The notes under the pieces were generated by a model. It saw only the letters and a list, made by a program, of their open reading frames with translations. It was not told where the DNA came from and searched no databases. From Polytrichum commune (taxonomy: Eukaryota > Streptophyta > Polytrichopsida > Polytrichales > Polytrichaceae), in contig OX485808.1 in NCBI GenBank assembly GCA_950295325.1, positions 38,894,527 through 38,958,526 of the forward strand: DNA of 64,000 nucleotides. Reading direction: 5' to 3'. Below, piece after piece: positions 36,633 through 49,179 of the stretch. How positions within the stretch are numbered: position 1 is the first letter of the stretch; every line of letters starts with the position of its first letter. The translations under genes were made by a program, and so were the position numbers.

Positions 36633-36802
36633 AGGGCTTGAGGGACAGTAGTGGAGAAGAGGCTTTCAAAGCGTTCCTTGCCTAAATAACTTTCTGTGCA
36701 TTATTAAAGCATTGACTGCTATTGGAACGTTGACATGGCTTTTTCTGGTGATCGTTTTTCCGGGTCCCAAACCCCTGCCCTTTGATGAATCAAAGTCCCA
36801 AA

Positions 36803-37886
36803 CAGGGCATAAATTTGAAGGGTTGCTTGTATTTCATAGGGAAGGGTAACTCAAAATTTTCCCTTTCAAAATGAAGGGTTACCTCAAAAATTGCCCTTTC
36901 ATGTATGTATTGAAGTTTTTGTTGAAAGTGCACATTATCATGTTTATCATTTAAGCGATGTTGAAAACTATAATATAAGTGAGACCAAAGAACACACATG
37001 GTGAAAAGATAGAACTATTTCATTAATGAAACATTGATGTTTGAGTATATTGAAATGGTAATGACATCTCAACATATTGGCATTAATGATAATCTTGAGG
37101 ACAACAAGAAAGCAATAGTAGTAAGATGTAAGAAACTCGAAACTCACAATCTAAATCATTCTTGAAATCTTCTATCCTTCACACTCATCCACCTCTCCCA
37201 AATATCTTCAAAATCAAGAGACTCCATAGGAATCTTCGCCATCGCAATCCTCATCAAAGCGTCCAAGGTGGTGATATTTAGAGCACATCTCCCATAAGAT
37301 TTGAGGCAGCGAGGCTCCTATGAACCCAACTTTGATTTTTGCAGAATTGGGTGAGAGACAAGTGCAAGCGATCTCATTTTACCTTTGTACTCGTAAGTAC
37401 TGAAAGTCATCTCTAGATTCCAAGTTTTTTTGTTTGACAATGAAGCACCACTTTGTGACTCTTGAGTGTCAAATCTATAACTTGCTTACGCTGAGACTCC
37501 TATGCATCCAGCTTGATTTTTGCAGAATTGGGTGAGAGAGACGTGCAAGGCTGCAAGCGATCTCATTTTGTTGGCCTTTTTTTTTCCGTGACTTTAGGAT
37601 CTAGACTCTCTCAAGTCTCCACCTGTCTTTGTGAGGCCATACTCTCTCAGACTCTCAGTTTCTACTGCAATTTTGTCAGACTGAGGGGTGACAGATGTGA
37701 GATGAGCAAGTGATCTCATTTTTCTCAAAGTATTATTAGGGAAGGGTTACTTTTTTTTTGCCGTTCATTTTGAAGGGTTTATAGAAAATTAACCCTTCCT
37801 TTTTGAAGGGTTGCAAAATATTTTGAAGGGAAAGTGAAGGGCTGGACCCCAAAATAAGGGTAATAGCCCTTCAAATTTACTCCTTG
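36803..37886. mobile_element. hAT-like element, 1,084 bp, 8-bp target duplication GTCCCAAA
   Basis: The left end is CAGGGCATAAATTTGAAGGG and the right end, read inwards, is CAAGGAGTAAATTTGAAGGG. The flanks GTCCCAAA lie at 36795-36802 and 37887-37894. The subterminal regions on both sides carry many AAGGG and CCCTT words. Inside are tandem copies of a TGCAGAATTGGGTGAGAGA...CAAGCGATCTCATTTT block at about 37308 and 37498, with a more diverged third at about 37650. No transposase was found. Confidence 0.85.
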
Positions 37887-37894
37887 GTCCCAAA

Positions 37895-38907
37895 TATGCC
37901 ATCCACCATGTAGTGACCTACTGTCTAGTATCTACCTCCTAGGAGCAGATCGAGCGGACTGTATTATATTCTCACATGACACAATGACAATAATTTTCCT
38001 ACTAAAATGGGAGTGGGCAGTATGCAGTCAATCTAATCAAGGAAGCTCCAGCTTGCTGCCAACTTGGATCTCTTTCTGATCTTAACGTCGACTTCTGTCG
38101 GTAAGCTCTGCACCAGTGCAGCTCTCTGGGAACTGATGTAAGTTACTCCAGGTGCCAGACTCGGTACGCTCAGCATGACGTTGTCAACTACGCAACCCAC
38201 ATGCACCTGTGCTATTAAAATTTCCTCAAATGGATATGTAACAACTGGATGGACTTAATCACGAGGGCCCTAAATTACCAGCCTGTCCACTTGCCGATCG
38301 CTTGGCTGATATACAATCGGTGATGCGCTAATTTATAAGGGCCCAAATAGTTAGTTGCGATGTCAATAACTCTAAAAATACGCATCATTTGCTCCCTTGT
38401 GGCTTCTCCCTCCGTCTAAGCTTGCCGGTGGTTGAATCTCAGAAGTTTCTATGTGTGTGACTGTAGGCTATCGATGAAGCTGGGTTGCGGAGCTTAAGTA
38501 AGGTTTTCTGTAAAAGGATCACCTGAGATCAGGTATGGCATTGGAGCCTTTGCTACTGTTACCATTGCACAACACCGACTTGCACAGCTTTGGGCTTCAA
38601 GTTAATAATTGGCCTTTGTGCAGCCTTGGACTTGACCTATGGAGAGATTTGACCTCTTAGACCGCAGTCTTTCCTTAGATAGAAGGTCTATTTGAGTGTT
38701 TTGATATATCTAGAACTGTAACTGTAGTAGCGGCGGGCTGGATCGAATGTGAAGCAGTGGCGATCAACACATTTTCAATGCTCACATGATCTAATGTTTC
38801 TGCTTCTACCGCTTTCCGTGTTTGATTTCAGCTTAAATTGCAATGTGATATGAAGCTGAGCTCTTCTAATTCTCCAGGGAGTCAGGGAGTAAGCAGCAGC
38901 AGCAGCA
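37895..38907. other. Upstream region of receptor kinase gene 2
   Basis: About 1 kb with higher G+C than the neighbouring repeats and no long frame, like the upstream region of gene 1. It presumably holds promoter and leader. A donor-like AAGTAAGG at about 38493 and acceptors at about 38830 (GATTTCAG) and 38876 (TCTCCAG) would allow a leader intron. The ATG is preceded by a run of AGC triplets. Confidence 0.4.
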
Positions 38908-41900
38908 ATGGGAGCTTCAAAACTCCTCCTGGGCTGTGCATTGATGTTAATATGTGTACTTTGCCGGCCCATGTTGAGCCAAAGCGTCAAAACTAACTCC
39001 ACAGTAACTATATACAGCATTGCTTATTTCGAATCTTACGACTGTAAGTTTCTTGTCATCAAAAGCTCTTGAACCACGTACTAGGTACTTCACACATTTT
39101 TATTTTTATTTTTTCCTTTTTGAATTGGTTCGTAACAGAGACTAACCCAGTGACAGAATATATCGTCAACCCAGTCATCTTAGAGCCTCAACCCCTAGAG
39201 GGTGAAGGCTTGAGGCTTAGTTGATCCCACCCCGCCACAATGTGGTCATTTGTTAATTTTAAACGACTCGTCAAAGTTAGGCACACCACATTGTTTGAGT
39301 GTAGCAGGAGTGTGACCAATAACAAACTTGGATATTGACACAAATGACAGTTTTTGAACACATGAATTTTTTTTCCTTGCAACTTTTCATGACAAGTTGT
39401 TCTTATGTATAGAAAAATTATGACCAGAATTCTAGTACAAAAATCCAAACTACATTTATGAGATATTTTCAGATGACAACCTTTGTAATGCCTCAGATAA
39501 TATATTGCAAGCTTCATTCTCCCGAAATTCACCACTTTTCTTCTTCAGAATCTCACAACCATGACCTCGGTCTCAAAGAATCCTTCATCATTTGCAATCT
39601 CTTCAATGTGTCCATGTGCAAACTCTCCGAGTCTGCTCCTGTGAAAGAAATTTTTCTGGAACACAACTAGCAACTTTGGGAAATTTACAACATGGGGTAA
39701 CTAATGAAAATTGCCCAGAGTTCCCTCAGGTGTAATCTGCAGCTCCACGAGCGCAGGAACTCAGGGATCACGTATAATAAAATCGGGATAAAATCTGAAA
39801 AATATTGAATCCCCGGAGCGTTTGTTGAATCGATTCTTCACCGACGGGTCCAAGTCAAAAGCTCGGAGGTGCTCTGAACCCTCATAATTATTCATATTCA
39901 GTGTCGTTCCTTGAAGCTCCTTGAACAGATATATTATGGCACTCATAACTTCGCTGCCTCGGGTCATTTACATCGAAAGTGTTAAATATAATAGTTATTA
40001 AATTGTACATGAATTGGGCCGTGATTTAATATAGGTGCTGCAAGAGAAAAATTGCACTTCATTAGATTCTCCATTCACAAATGTGGAGGTTCTCATGTGA
40101 TGATGTGAGGGTATGGTGGATTAGTGCTTGGTGTGCAGAATCTGTGGGCAGCCTGGAGTTCCAAGACCCCCGACCTTGGCACCAACTTGGCAGGGTGGCA
40201 TGCCACTAGAGGAGACAACACCGATTACCCTTGTTGGAATCAGAAGGCTAATTGGCGAGGAATTTCCTGCTTGAGATACACAAGCAACACCACAAGTGGG
40301 GATTCAATGACCTGGATCATTGGCTTGTAAGTGTATGCTCACTTAGTTCTTTAAATCTCAAGGCCCACTCAAGCTTACATTTCGCATTCAAGCTTGTATA
40401 TCTCTCAGTGAGTGTCGAGGAAGCATATGTAAGGCAGGCGCACCCACAACCAACACATCAAAACCGAACCTATGCAATAGTGTTACTACAGATTTGAAGC
40501 CTCCGGCTTATGTATGATCGTGATAAGGTAAACGTACAGTACCTGATTCCAACATTATCGCAAGAATCTGGACACCTATAAGGGAGTGGCATGTGGTTAG
40601 GTGTGAATCTAAGAACAACCACCAAAAAGACTTTGACGTCTTTAACAGAGCTTGGAATATGTGGTCAAACTATTAGAGGAGTGGATAGTCAACATGATTA
40701 GGGGACCCTGTAGACCACAAGTTCATGAGCACGAGCATTTTCACTTCGATAATGAATAGGATATTCATATGAGCATTGAAAATCATGAGGCAAATGACTA
40801 TGGGCACAATTTGGATTTGTTGTTTATCTCACACTAATGGTGTGTTTCATATCCTCCAAGAAGTGAGTCCAGAGAAAAAGGTATCCGAATAACACATATC
40901 TACCTTGCATAGTGTTGGTGTTAGGTTCACTGTATGTTTTGGGTGTACATATCTTAAGGTCGATGGCAATTACTAATTTCATTTCTATACATATAAACCC
41001 TATGACATATGTTATAAGCTGTCATTAGAGTTCAAAACATATACCTAAACTCTATGGCTGCTTATAAATTTCTGAATTCCAAATTTTCAAGCACTGGACT
41101 CATGCAAAGTTATTGGCAAAATAATATTACCACAAGTTTAGGTACTGATCCCTCTGTCACACACATATATACATATATATAACATACTAATATAATGTTT
41201 ACATTCCGGCATACAGTTAGTACCCTTGAGAGGGCCCTGACATCCTTGAAAATCTAAAGTGAAAGTTTAAAAATCACTTTATTTGTTGTATTTCACAATA
41301 TAATTATGATAAGTGAAAGTCATTGAATCTACAAGTTTGACATTTAAGTTGATACGTGTGGGGAATTCATTTAAAAACATGTTGTTCATGTTCAAGTCTC
41401 GACGAATTCTGTGATATTATTCAATAGAACCAGCTGGTGACTTCCTTGTCAAAATCAGTACTTTCTTTGATACCAAGAATTCATGATGAGAGTAACCTGG
41501 AATGTGTTTGGTGATACAGGAGTTTGAGCGACGCATCTATCAGTGGCATCTTGCCATCCGGGATAATGGACTTTCAGTACCTCGTTACATTGTGAGTTTC
41601 TTGTATCATTGTGTTCATATGTAATAAAAAAACATGAGCATGACAAGGTAGGCCTCAAAAAATTGTGGATTTTATAGACTACAAAGAGCTCACACCTGTA
41701 CAATTAAATTGCATTAAACATGTGGTGATCGCCTTCAACAGTTACCTAAACCAAGTGAATGAGGTCACCAATTTTCACCCAAAAATGTTCAAGTGCATTT
41801 AGGGGTTAAGATGAATCATACTTATTATTCTTCTTCTTTTTTGTAGAGCCTTGACAGGGAATCCAAATCTAACAGGTCAACTTCCTAAAGAGCTTGGCAA

Positions 41901-44900
41901 TTTACCCCTCAATATCTTGTAAGGGCTAAGCTTACCTATCTGAGTGACCAAGGCATCATGTTCATACTACGTCTTTTTGTGAATCTAGAGAGAACTATGT
42001 TGTTTTTACATGTGTGTAGTATTTCTTGTACACGATCCAACAAGTCCTTGTGACAAAAGCCCATCACTGTTTGAGTGAAGATATTTGCCAAGGGTTGTTT
42101 TCTCCAACATTCAATGTTATGTATTTGTGTATCTCTTTTGATCCATTTTTTTCCAGGTATAGCTGTATCTGAAAGGAAATATGTGCCGCTCAGTCCATAT
42201 TTTTTTGATTCTTGAACTGACATATCTACATCCGAATTGCAGAGATCTTCATGACAATAATTTCATTGGAGCCATTCCAATGGAGTTATCAAACCTGAAC
42301 TATCTTGCGCAACTGTAAGCATCACAACTATTCTTCTCACAGCTTAGGTGTTGTGTCTTGAAAACTAAGTCTAAGGTAGATGTACCTAATTTCGTTACTT
42401 TCTTAATCATACAACTATTAATAGAGTGGTATGTGGTTCGGTGTGACTCTAGAACGGATACCAAAAACCCATGTGGTTGGATTCAATGCTCAAATATGAT
42501 ACCGATTCTAAGCTGAATACTCAACATAATTGGAAGGACCTATATGAGTATTTAATGAGTACGAGAGTCTTTAGTTGATGTTGGAGAAGATATTCATTTG
42601 AGCTCCATAAATTATGAGGACAATAGCTGCAGCCTTGATTTGGATTTGCTAATCATCACATCCTAATTGCGTGTTTCATAACCTAGTAGAAGTGGGCTAC
42701 TCAGCCAAAAATAACCATTCAAGACCTTAGTAGACAGAGATTTTTCTTTTTTCTTTCTAAAAGAGAAAATTTTAAATTTGAATTTTAGAACAGACTCACT
42801 TAGAATTGATAAGCGTTGTTTTCAACACAATAAATATAGGCCTGTACCAGGTTTCATGCTTTCAATTTGAAACCAAACTACCTTACCTACCAGTTTACAA
42901 GCCTTGGAAGTATATAGATGTCCTTGAGCTGCTGCTGAACTAGGTAACATATTATGGATTTAAAATTTCCTGTTGTTGTTGTCATGATTGAACAAGGATC
43001 TAAGGGCCACTTCACACACGTGCCAAGAGCCGTGACCATGAAATTGTGAGAGCCCAAAAGAGAGTGTCCAAAGGCTGTCTCAACACACCTCCAAAATCAT
43101 GTAGTGTGGTCATGGACCCTCAAGTGTAGTGTGAAGTCATATGTAACCGGGTCCTCAATCAAATGCTATTTCAATGAATTTCTATTCACGCGGGTCCTCA
43201 TACATGATAAAATAGAATAAATCAATGGTTGTGAGTGTTCGGAATGCCATGGTCTCTCAGTTTTGTATTCTACTTACCTCCAAGTGATGGTTTTGGAAAA
43301 TAATCCAAGTGACCATGAAACATGATTCCATTCGATGTCATGTAGGATTCCATGTAGACTTTGCATCCATCTTGCATTCACATACTCCGTTGGTCCCTCA
43401 AGCGTAGTGTGAAGGAAACTTGGACCAGCTCCGCCTTTTCCACCAATGAGAGTGCTTGAAGTGTAACGGTCACAGGCTCTCAGTCACGTGTGTGAAGTGG
43501 CCCTAAATAGTTTTTTTGATGTCTTTATAGTCCTCATCTTCTCATTTGAGAGCACATCCCTTGGACCAACCATTAATAATGCCCATGAATGTATTGCTTT
43601 CAGGGACTTGGGTGGAAATCAACTTACTGGTCCATTTCCAACCCACTTTGGTCAGACGGGCACCTTACAAGACTACTCCATTTCTCGGAACAATTTTTCA
43701 GGAGAAATACCTCAACAAGCTTATGAAAACCTAACACAATTGATCACTTTGTAAGTACATTGGCTTGATTCATTGAGATGTTTTTTTCTCTCACTTACAT
43801 GATGTGGCCATGATAATTCCATAGTTTGTAGTTTTGACAGTCTTGTGTTTATTGTTAACAGGCTTTATTCCAACTTGGCTAGTTGACTCAATCAAAATAA
43901 AAAAATAAAAAATGCACATGAGTATGTAAACTGAGACCATTCATGTTTCAAGTAATCCAATCAAAATGCTAATTGTTGTATATTTGGACATTGACAGTTT
44001 TGATTAAGATATGTCTTGATTTGTGCAGAGATATCTCAAGCAACCACTTCAATGGTCCCTTGCCAAATCTATTCATGTTGAAATCCTTGAACAAATTGTA
44101 AGTTCAATATATCTCCATACCATGTGCATAAGTTGAAGTGATTATTAGACAACAATGTCAACTAAAATAACTCAAAACCAATTCATGATTACAACTAAGT
44201 TCCTTTGAAATAATTGCACACACAGTTGTAATCTACCTTTAAGGTCTAGATTGATTATCAACGTGTCACATGTTAGTATATGAGTCACAATGGTTGCACA
44301 TTTGCTAAGAAATAATTATTGACTTGGCTTCTTTGTTGTACATTCCTCAGCTGCAATGAAAGACCAATGTAAGGTTCAATATGTGCAACTTGGCTAGCAT
44401 CTTGGAGTGAAAAAAAATTTATTGATATTGGAATGATTAGACTAACATTGTGTTTTTGTGTATTTGGTAGAAATCTTAGCAACAACGAATTCACAAAAAT
44501 AGAGATGTCAACAATTTTCAATGGAACCACTATTCCAACGAGTGTTGTTGTGTTGGATCTTTCAAACATTACCTTTACTAGCTCTCAAATTGATTGGACT
44601 TTCTTAGAAAGAAATCATTCAAAATTGCAAGAGTTGTAAGTTCTTCGACACCCTTTATCTAGCTTGTTTATTGCTCTGTCAAGTTATGTAATAGTTTAGC
44701 TCTTTATCTTCATCAATGTTTTTCATTCTTGAAAATTAAAATTGCATGGACAGTCAAGTGCAATTTCAACGTCCAACCAATGTCAATCGGCCTGTAATCT
44801 ATATATATATATGTGTGTGTTACTTTGATTGAGTTAATGCATTAAGATATCCATGTCATCACGACTAACGAATTTTTGTACTCACTACGTTCCCATGATA

Positions 44901-47900
44901 TAATAGAGCACAGTTTCATAACCCAAAGTTTGTAGTAAGAAATGACTATTTGCCATTCTGGCATTGTCTGGAATCCAATTTCTAGATTTCTTGATCAGAA
45001 TTACATCAATGGCACCTTGGACATCACAAGCATGGCAAGCTTGAATTTACTTTCGCAAATGCCAGTAAGCGGTCTTTCCATGAGAGGACTACAAAAGTTG
45101 AGCTTGAGAAACAACAACATCACCGACGTTATTTCCTCTGCCAATCTTATTACGAATATCTCTACTGTCTTCTAGTAAGTAATATACCATAGCAACTCTA
45201 TCTAGTATGCAAGACTTGCTATATGTTGAAGTCATGGGAACTGCAAATCCGCAGATCAAATCAACTTCTTTTATTTATGTTTTGGTCGATGCTACTAAGT
45301 TTTATAAAATAATGTGATACTTGATCATTCAAATTATCTAGGTATGAAATAAATTGTAGTAGCAATCTTGTGAATACTGAGTACACCATCCATACATTTT
45401 TTTTGTTATCAACAAACACATTTATGCCACTATTGAGGTTGACTTGGAAGTTGGCCTTCAGTTCCCATAATATTGCAAGCATAAAATTCCATAATATTTG
45501 ACGTTGACTTGAAAGCTCTAGTCTATGAGCTTATGCTATATTTTGAGGATAATTGAAGTTGCTCTACTTTGGGAATTGATGATATTATGGACTTACATGT
45601 TTTTCAAATTTTTTTTTGGACCCTTTGAACCATGTCTGTGTGGTACACTCCAGTTTACAAGGCAATCCTTATTGCAATTATCAACCCAACCAAGAAGATG
45701 ATGCTAGGAGATGCTATTGTAAGCAAATATGTATAAATATTCCATCAGGTAAGTAAAGCTACTTGCTAAAAAATACATTCATATTGAACTTACAAAACAG
45801 AATAGAGATTAATTAGTTGGATTGTACATGCAAAGTAACTTTTAATTCTGAGTTGATGGCTTCTAGCACTGATTTGTGACTCACACCTCATTATCACATA
45901 TTTGCAATGATAATTGATAATTTTCAAGTAGATTAAAAAATATGTTGTAGTAAATTTCCATAAAATGTTTCCTTGCAGACAATGGGAGAGCGTCTTCAAT
46001 GCCGTTGAGAATGATAATCGCTACAACTACAACTAGTGCCATGTTCTTGATTGTGATGTTGCTTGTTTCAATTTGCTTCCTTCGCCGAAGCCAACAGAAT
46101 TTACGTTACCTCATGAAAAGTAAGCGTGCCTCCAAACTCTTCCAACAACAGTCTTGTAATTGAGCATATGGTGTTGAACATTGTTTTTTAATTTTGAGCC
46201 CATGGAAAACCATGAAAAATTTGTATTTCGAGATGAGATTTATATATAAACTTTGGCCAGTTGTTTAGTAGTGGAGAATGATTGAACAAACGTTGTTACA
46301 TTATGAATAAATGAATGAATGACTATAACCATTAATGTTGTGTTGCATGTGCGATGCTCTGCAGAATTTCAAGAAGCTGAAATTAATCCCAAAAGATTTG
46401 ACTATAATGATCTCCGTGTTGCTACAAGAAATTTTCATGAAGACATGAAATTGGGTGCAGGGGGCTATGGTGTTGTTTATAAGGTAAATGATGAGTATTT
46501 TTATTTGAGAAGTATTTTTATTTGAGGAGATGCATCTAATGAATTTGATGTGTAATCATCATGTGTTAGGTTAAACCTGATATTAGATCAAATGCCAAGT
46601 ATTTTAACTACCATTCTTATGCGAAAATGAAAATTTGGGGGAGACAATCAATCAACTTTAGAGGGAAAGGGGGCAAGGACTCTATAATGCAAAGAAAATA
46701 AATTATGTTTGGAACTTGACAAAAGATGATCTACATGTTTAGGATTCTAAGAGATGCCAAGCATGTAGGTTACATTCTCTTAAAATAGGAAACAACTCAT
46801 GGCCCTACAACGCAAAGGATGTTACTTTGGTGACCATATTTGGTTTCATATTATAGATTCTAGGAATGTGAAGTTGTAATAGACACTAGTCATATATTTT
46901 TTAGCATATTTTGGTCATAATCTTCTAAAGTATAGCACATATAATTATATAGAAATACAAATTGTGTGAACTTTCTGCAATGTGTCCCATTGGTGGCATA
47001 ATATGGGCACTTTGACACTGGATTATATTAGTAGGAATGTAGTTGAAAATTATCACCTTTGAATTGCTTTGAATGTGTTATATCTAGTGATTTATTAATT
47101 TTTATCAAGAAATAAAACACTTATATAATTCTCTTATACTACATTTCTTAAAATTTGCAGGGTATTTTGTCAAGCAACAATGTTGTTGCTGTGAAACGGT
47201 TGTTCTTGAAGACACAACAAGCCGTTGACTCTTTCATCAATGAAGTTGTGTTGATTACCAAACTTCAACATCGAAATTTGGTGCACTTGAAAGGTTTTTG
47301 TGTTAATGGAAAGGAACTACTTCTTATATACGAGTATGTTGACAACCACGATTTGGACAAGGTTCTATTATGTAAGTTCAACTCAAAGCGATTTTTTATT
47401 CTATAGCTAATAAACCACACCTAAAGTAATGACATGTGTGTAGAATGTGCAACTCCAATTTTAACAACGTACTTCTATTTGCATTGAGTTCGCATTGAAT
47501 CCAATGATTAATAACATGAAATCATTCAAAGATATATCATATACTAATTTAGTTTGTTTTCACATGTAGGTTCTGGAGAAGCGAAATGGCAAGTTTTGAA
47601 TTGGGTTGCACGGATGAAGATATGCATAGGAGTAGCTCATGGCTTATATTATTTACATGCTTCAAGTTTGACAAGAATCGTTCATCGAGACATCAAAGCA
47701 AGCAACATCTTATTGGACAAAGACATGAATCCCAAAATAGCTGATTTTGGGTTGGCCCGACCATTTGAAGAAGAGAAAAGTAGAATCACGACGGAGCACC
47801 GTGCTGGGACTATGTAAGTATTTTTCCCTATGTGATTTTTTTTTTTTTTTTTCCCTCCTTTTGAAGTAATCATGAGTTTCACTAATCACATCAAAGCATA

Positions 47901-49179
47901 GACAACTCATAAATTCACATTACGCTATTGAGAGCTTCATCACAAAAGTCATCAATGTGTTGAACTCAGAAGTGTAATAGCTTTGGTAAGAACAATGCGG
48001 TATAGAGTTGGATATAGATCATATATCTAGTATCTATTTAAATGGAAAATTTCTAACTTTACATATTGTTTTTATCTATACCTATTTTTGCAGAGGTTAT
48101 TTAGCACCCGAGTACATGCTTTGGGGTCAACTCAGTGACAAAGCTGATGTATTTAGCTTTGGTGTTCTTCTATTGGAAATTGTTAGTGGAAAGAGAAATA
48201 GAGATCCCAGTATGCCTGAAGATCAAGTGTATCTACCTAATCGGGTATATTTCTTGAACTTACTAAACCTGTCATTTGCTACAAATTGTTTATATTACAA
48301 TTACCCTAAAATCTAACATACTATCTTGTTCTATTGAGATATACCAATAATCAAGATCTAAGAAAGTACATGGATTTCCAGTATCTAGAAATAAACATGC
48401 AGATTTGAGAAGTTGAGAAGTTGTACCTTTATATCAATGCGAGTTGCACCGAAATGTGATACCCTAAATCTTCACATGTCAACCAGTACATGTTGACTTT
48501 GAGAATTAGACTCGTTTGAACTTTGGGTCTTCTGCGAATGAAGCTTCCAACACTTAATACTTTTTGTATATACAGCTTCAAAAATCTAATGCACACTCTC
48601 GATTCAGTGTGTTAAAATCCTCTCGCACTTGCTGAAAATCATTCTGATGAATTTGAAAAGTTCCAACATTAGTGAACCTTTGAACTGTCATTCGAGGTGC
48701 GGTTAACTTGTGTAGGTGTAACCAAAGTTTCATATTCTGACTCACATAACACCTAATTGCAGGCTCAAACTCTGCATAAGGAAGGCAACCTTCTAGCGCT
48801 CATCGACCCTCGGCTCCGCTTAAGTGCGGACGAGAAGGTGGAATGCCAGAGAGTGTTGGAGGTTGCGCTCATGTGTGTCCAATCCTCAGTGGAGCGGCGG
48901 CCGACGATGTTGAATGTTGTGTCTCTGTTGGTCGGAGAGGCGGAGATTGTCATCACTCCCGACGATTCGACGACATGGGTGAAGTATCAGTCGGAAATCA
49001 GTTCGATACAAGAAGAAGAATCTGGCCACGGCTTCGAACTGGACTCTTCAACTAAGCCTGTGGGTTCATCATCGACAAGTTCACACAACCAACAGGGACC
49101 CGAATTCTCTCGCACAACTTCTCGGGGGGCTCTCGACATCGACTTGTCATTTGACATGTTGGTAATGGGCGGAAGATGA
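38908..49179 (+). CDS. LRR receptor-like Ser/Thr kinase, gene 2 (16 exons, 833 residues)
   Basis: Exons: 38908-39043, 40125-40326, 41520-41591, 41847-41918, 42243-42314, 43604-43750, 44029-44097, 44471-44635, 44986-45174, 45654-45748, 45979-46119, 46365-46483, 47161-47371, 47570-47813, 48094-48244, 48763-49179. All are GT-AG and total 2,502 bases in frame. The signal peptide ([19 protein letters not shown]) precedes a cap with LWAAW and WRGISC; LRRs run to about 375, then a Cys cluster ([14 protein letters not shown]). The membrane span is about 418-441. Kinase landmarks: GAGGYG 484-489, Lys505, Glu521, HRD Asp604, DFG Asp622 and APEY; all are intact. Exons 2, 4, 5, 7, 12, 13 and 15 equal their gene 1 partners in length, and every phase matches. 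A paralogue of gene 1 by tandem duplication, differing by an extra exon 8 and its own C-terminal tail. Ligand unknown. Confidence 0.93.
40570..40880. repeat. Intronic repeat copy 1 (gene 2 intron 2)
   Basis: Shares GAGTGGCATGTGGTTAGGTG, CTCAACATRATT, GATATTCATATGAGC and TTGGATTTGTTGTTTATC-type blocks, in order, with 42420-42720 in intron 5 of the same gene. Confidence 0.7.
42420..42720. repeat. Intronic repeat copy 2 (gene 2 intron 5)
   Basis: Partner of 40570-40880 in the same orientation (GAGTGGTATGTGGTTCGGTG, GATATTCATTTGAGC, TTGGATTTGCTAATCATC). Confidence 0.7.
43004..43503. mobile_element. PIF/Harbinger-like MITE in intron 5 of gene 2, 500 bp
   Basis: The inverted ends are GGGCCACTTCACACACGTG on both sides, identical for 19 bases, flanked by TAA at 43001-43003 and 43504-43506. 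Subterminal repeats of GTGTGAAG type lie inside. The right end is 100 bases upstream of exon 6. The CTTCACAC core of the ends is shared with the element at 61357, so the two belong to one superfamily. Confidence 0.88.
44471..44635 (+). other. Exon 8 of gene 2: extra 55-residue LRR exon absent from gene 1
   Basis: This in-frame 165-base exon has consensus splice sites (TTGGTAG before it, GTAAGT after it). It starts with [12 protein letters not shown] and ends with [14 protein letters not shown], an LRR-like layout with the usual phase-2 boundaries. The equivalent intron of gene 1 (27304-27591, 288 bases) contains no such sequence. Confidence 0.85.
44800..44821 (+). repeat. (TA)n(TG)n microsatellite in an intron of gene 2
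   Basis: ATATATATATATGTGTGTGT run. Confidence 0.9.
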
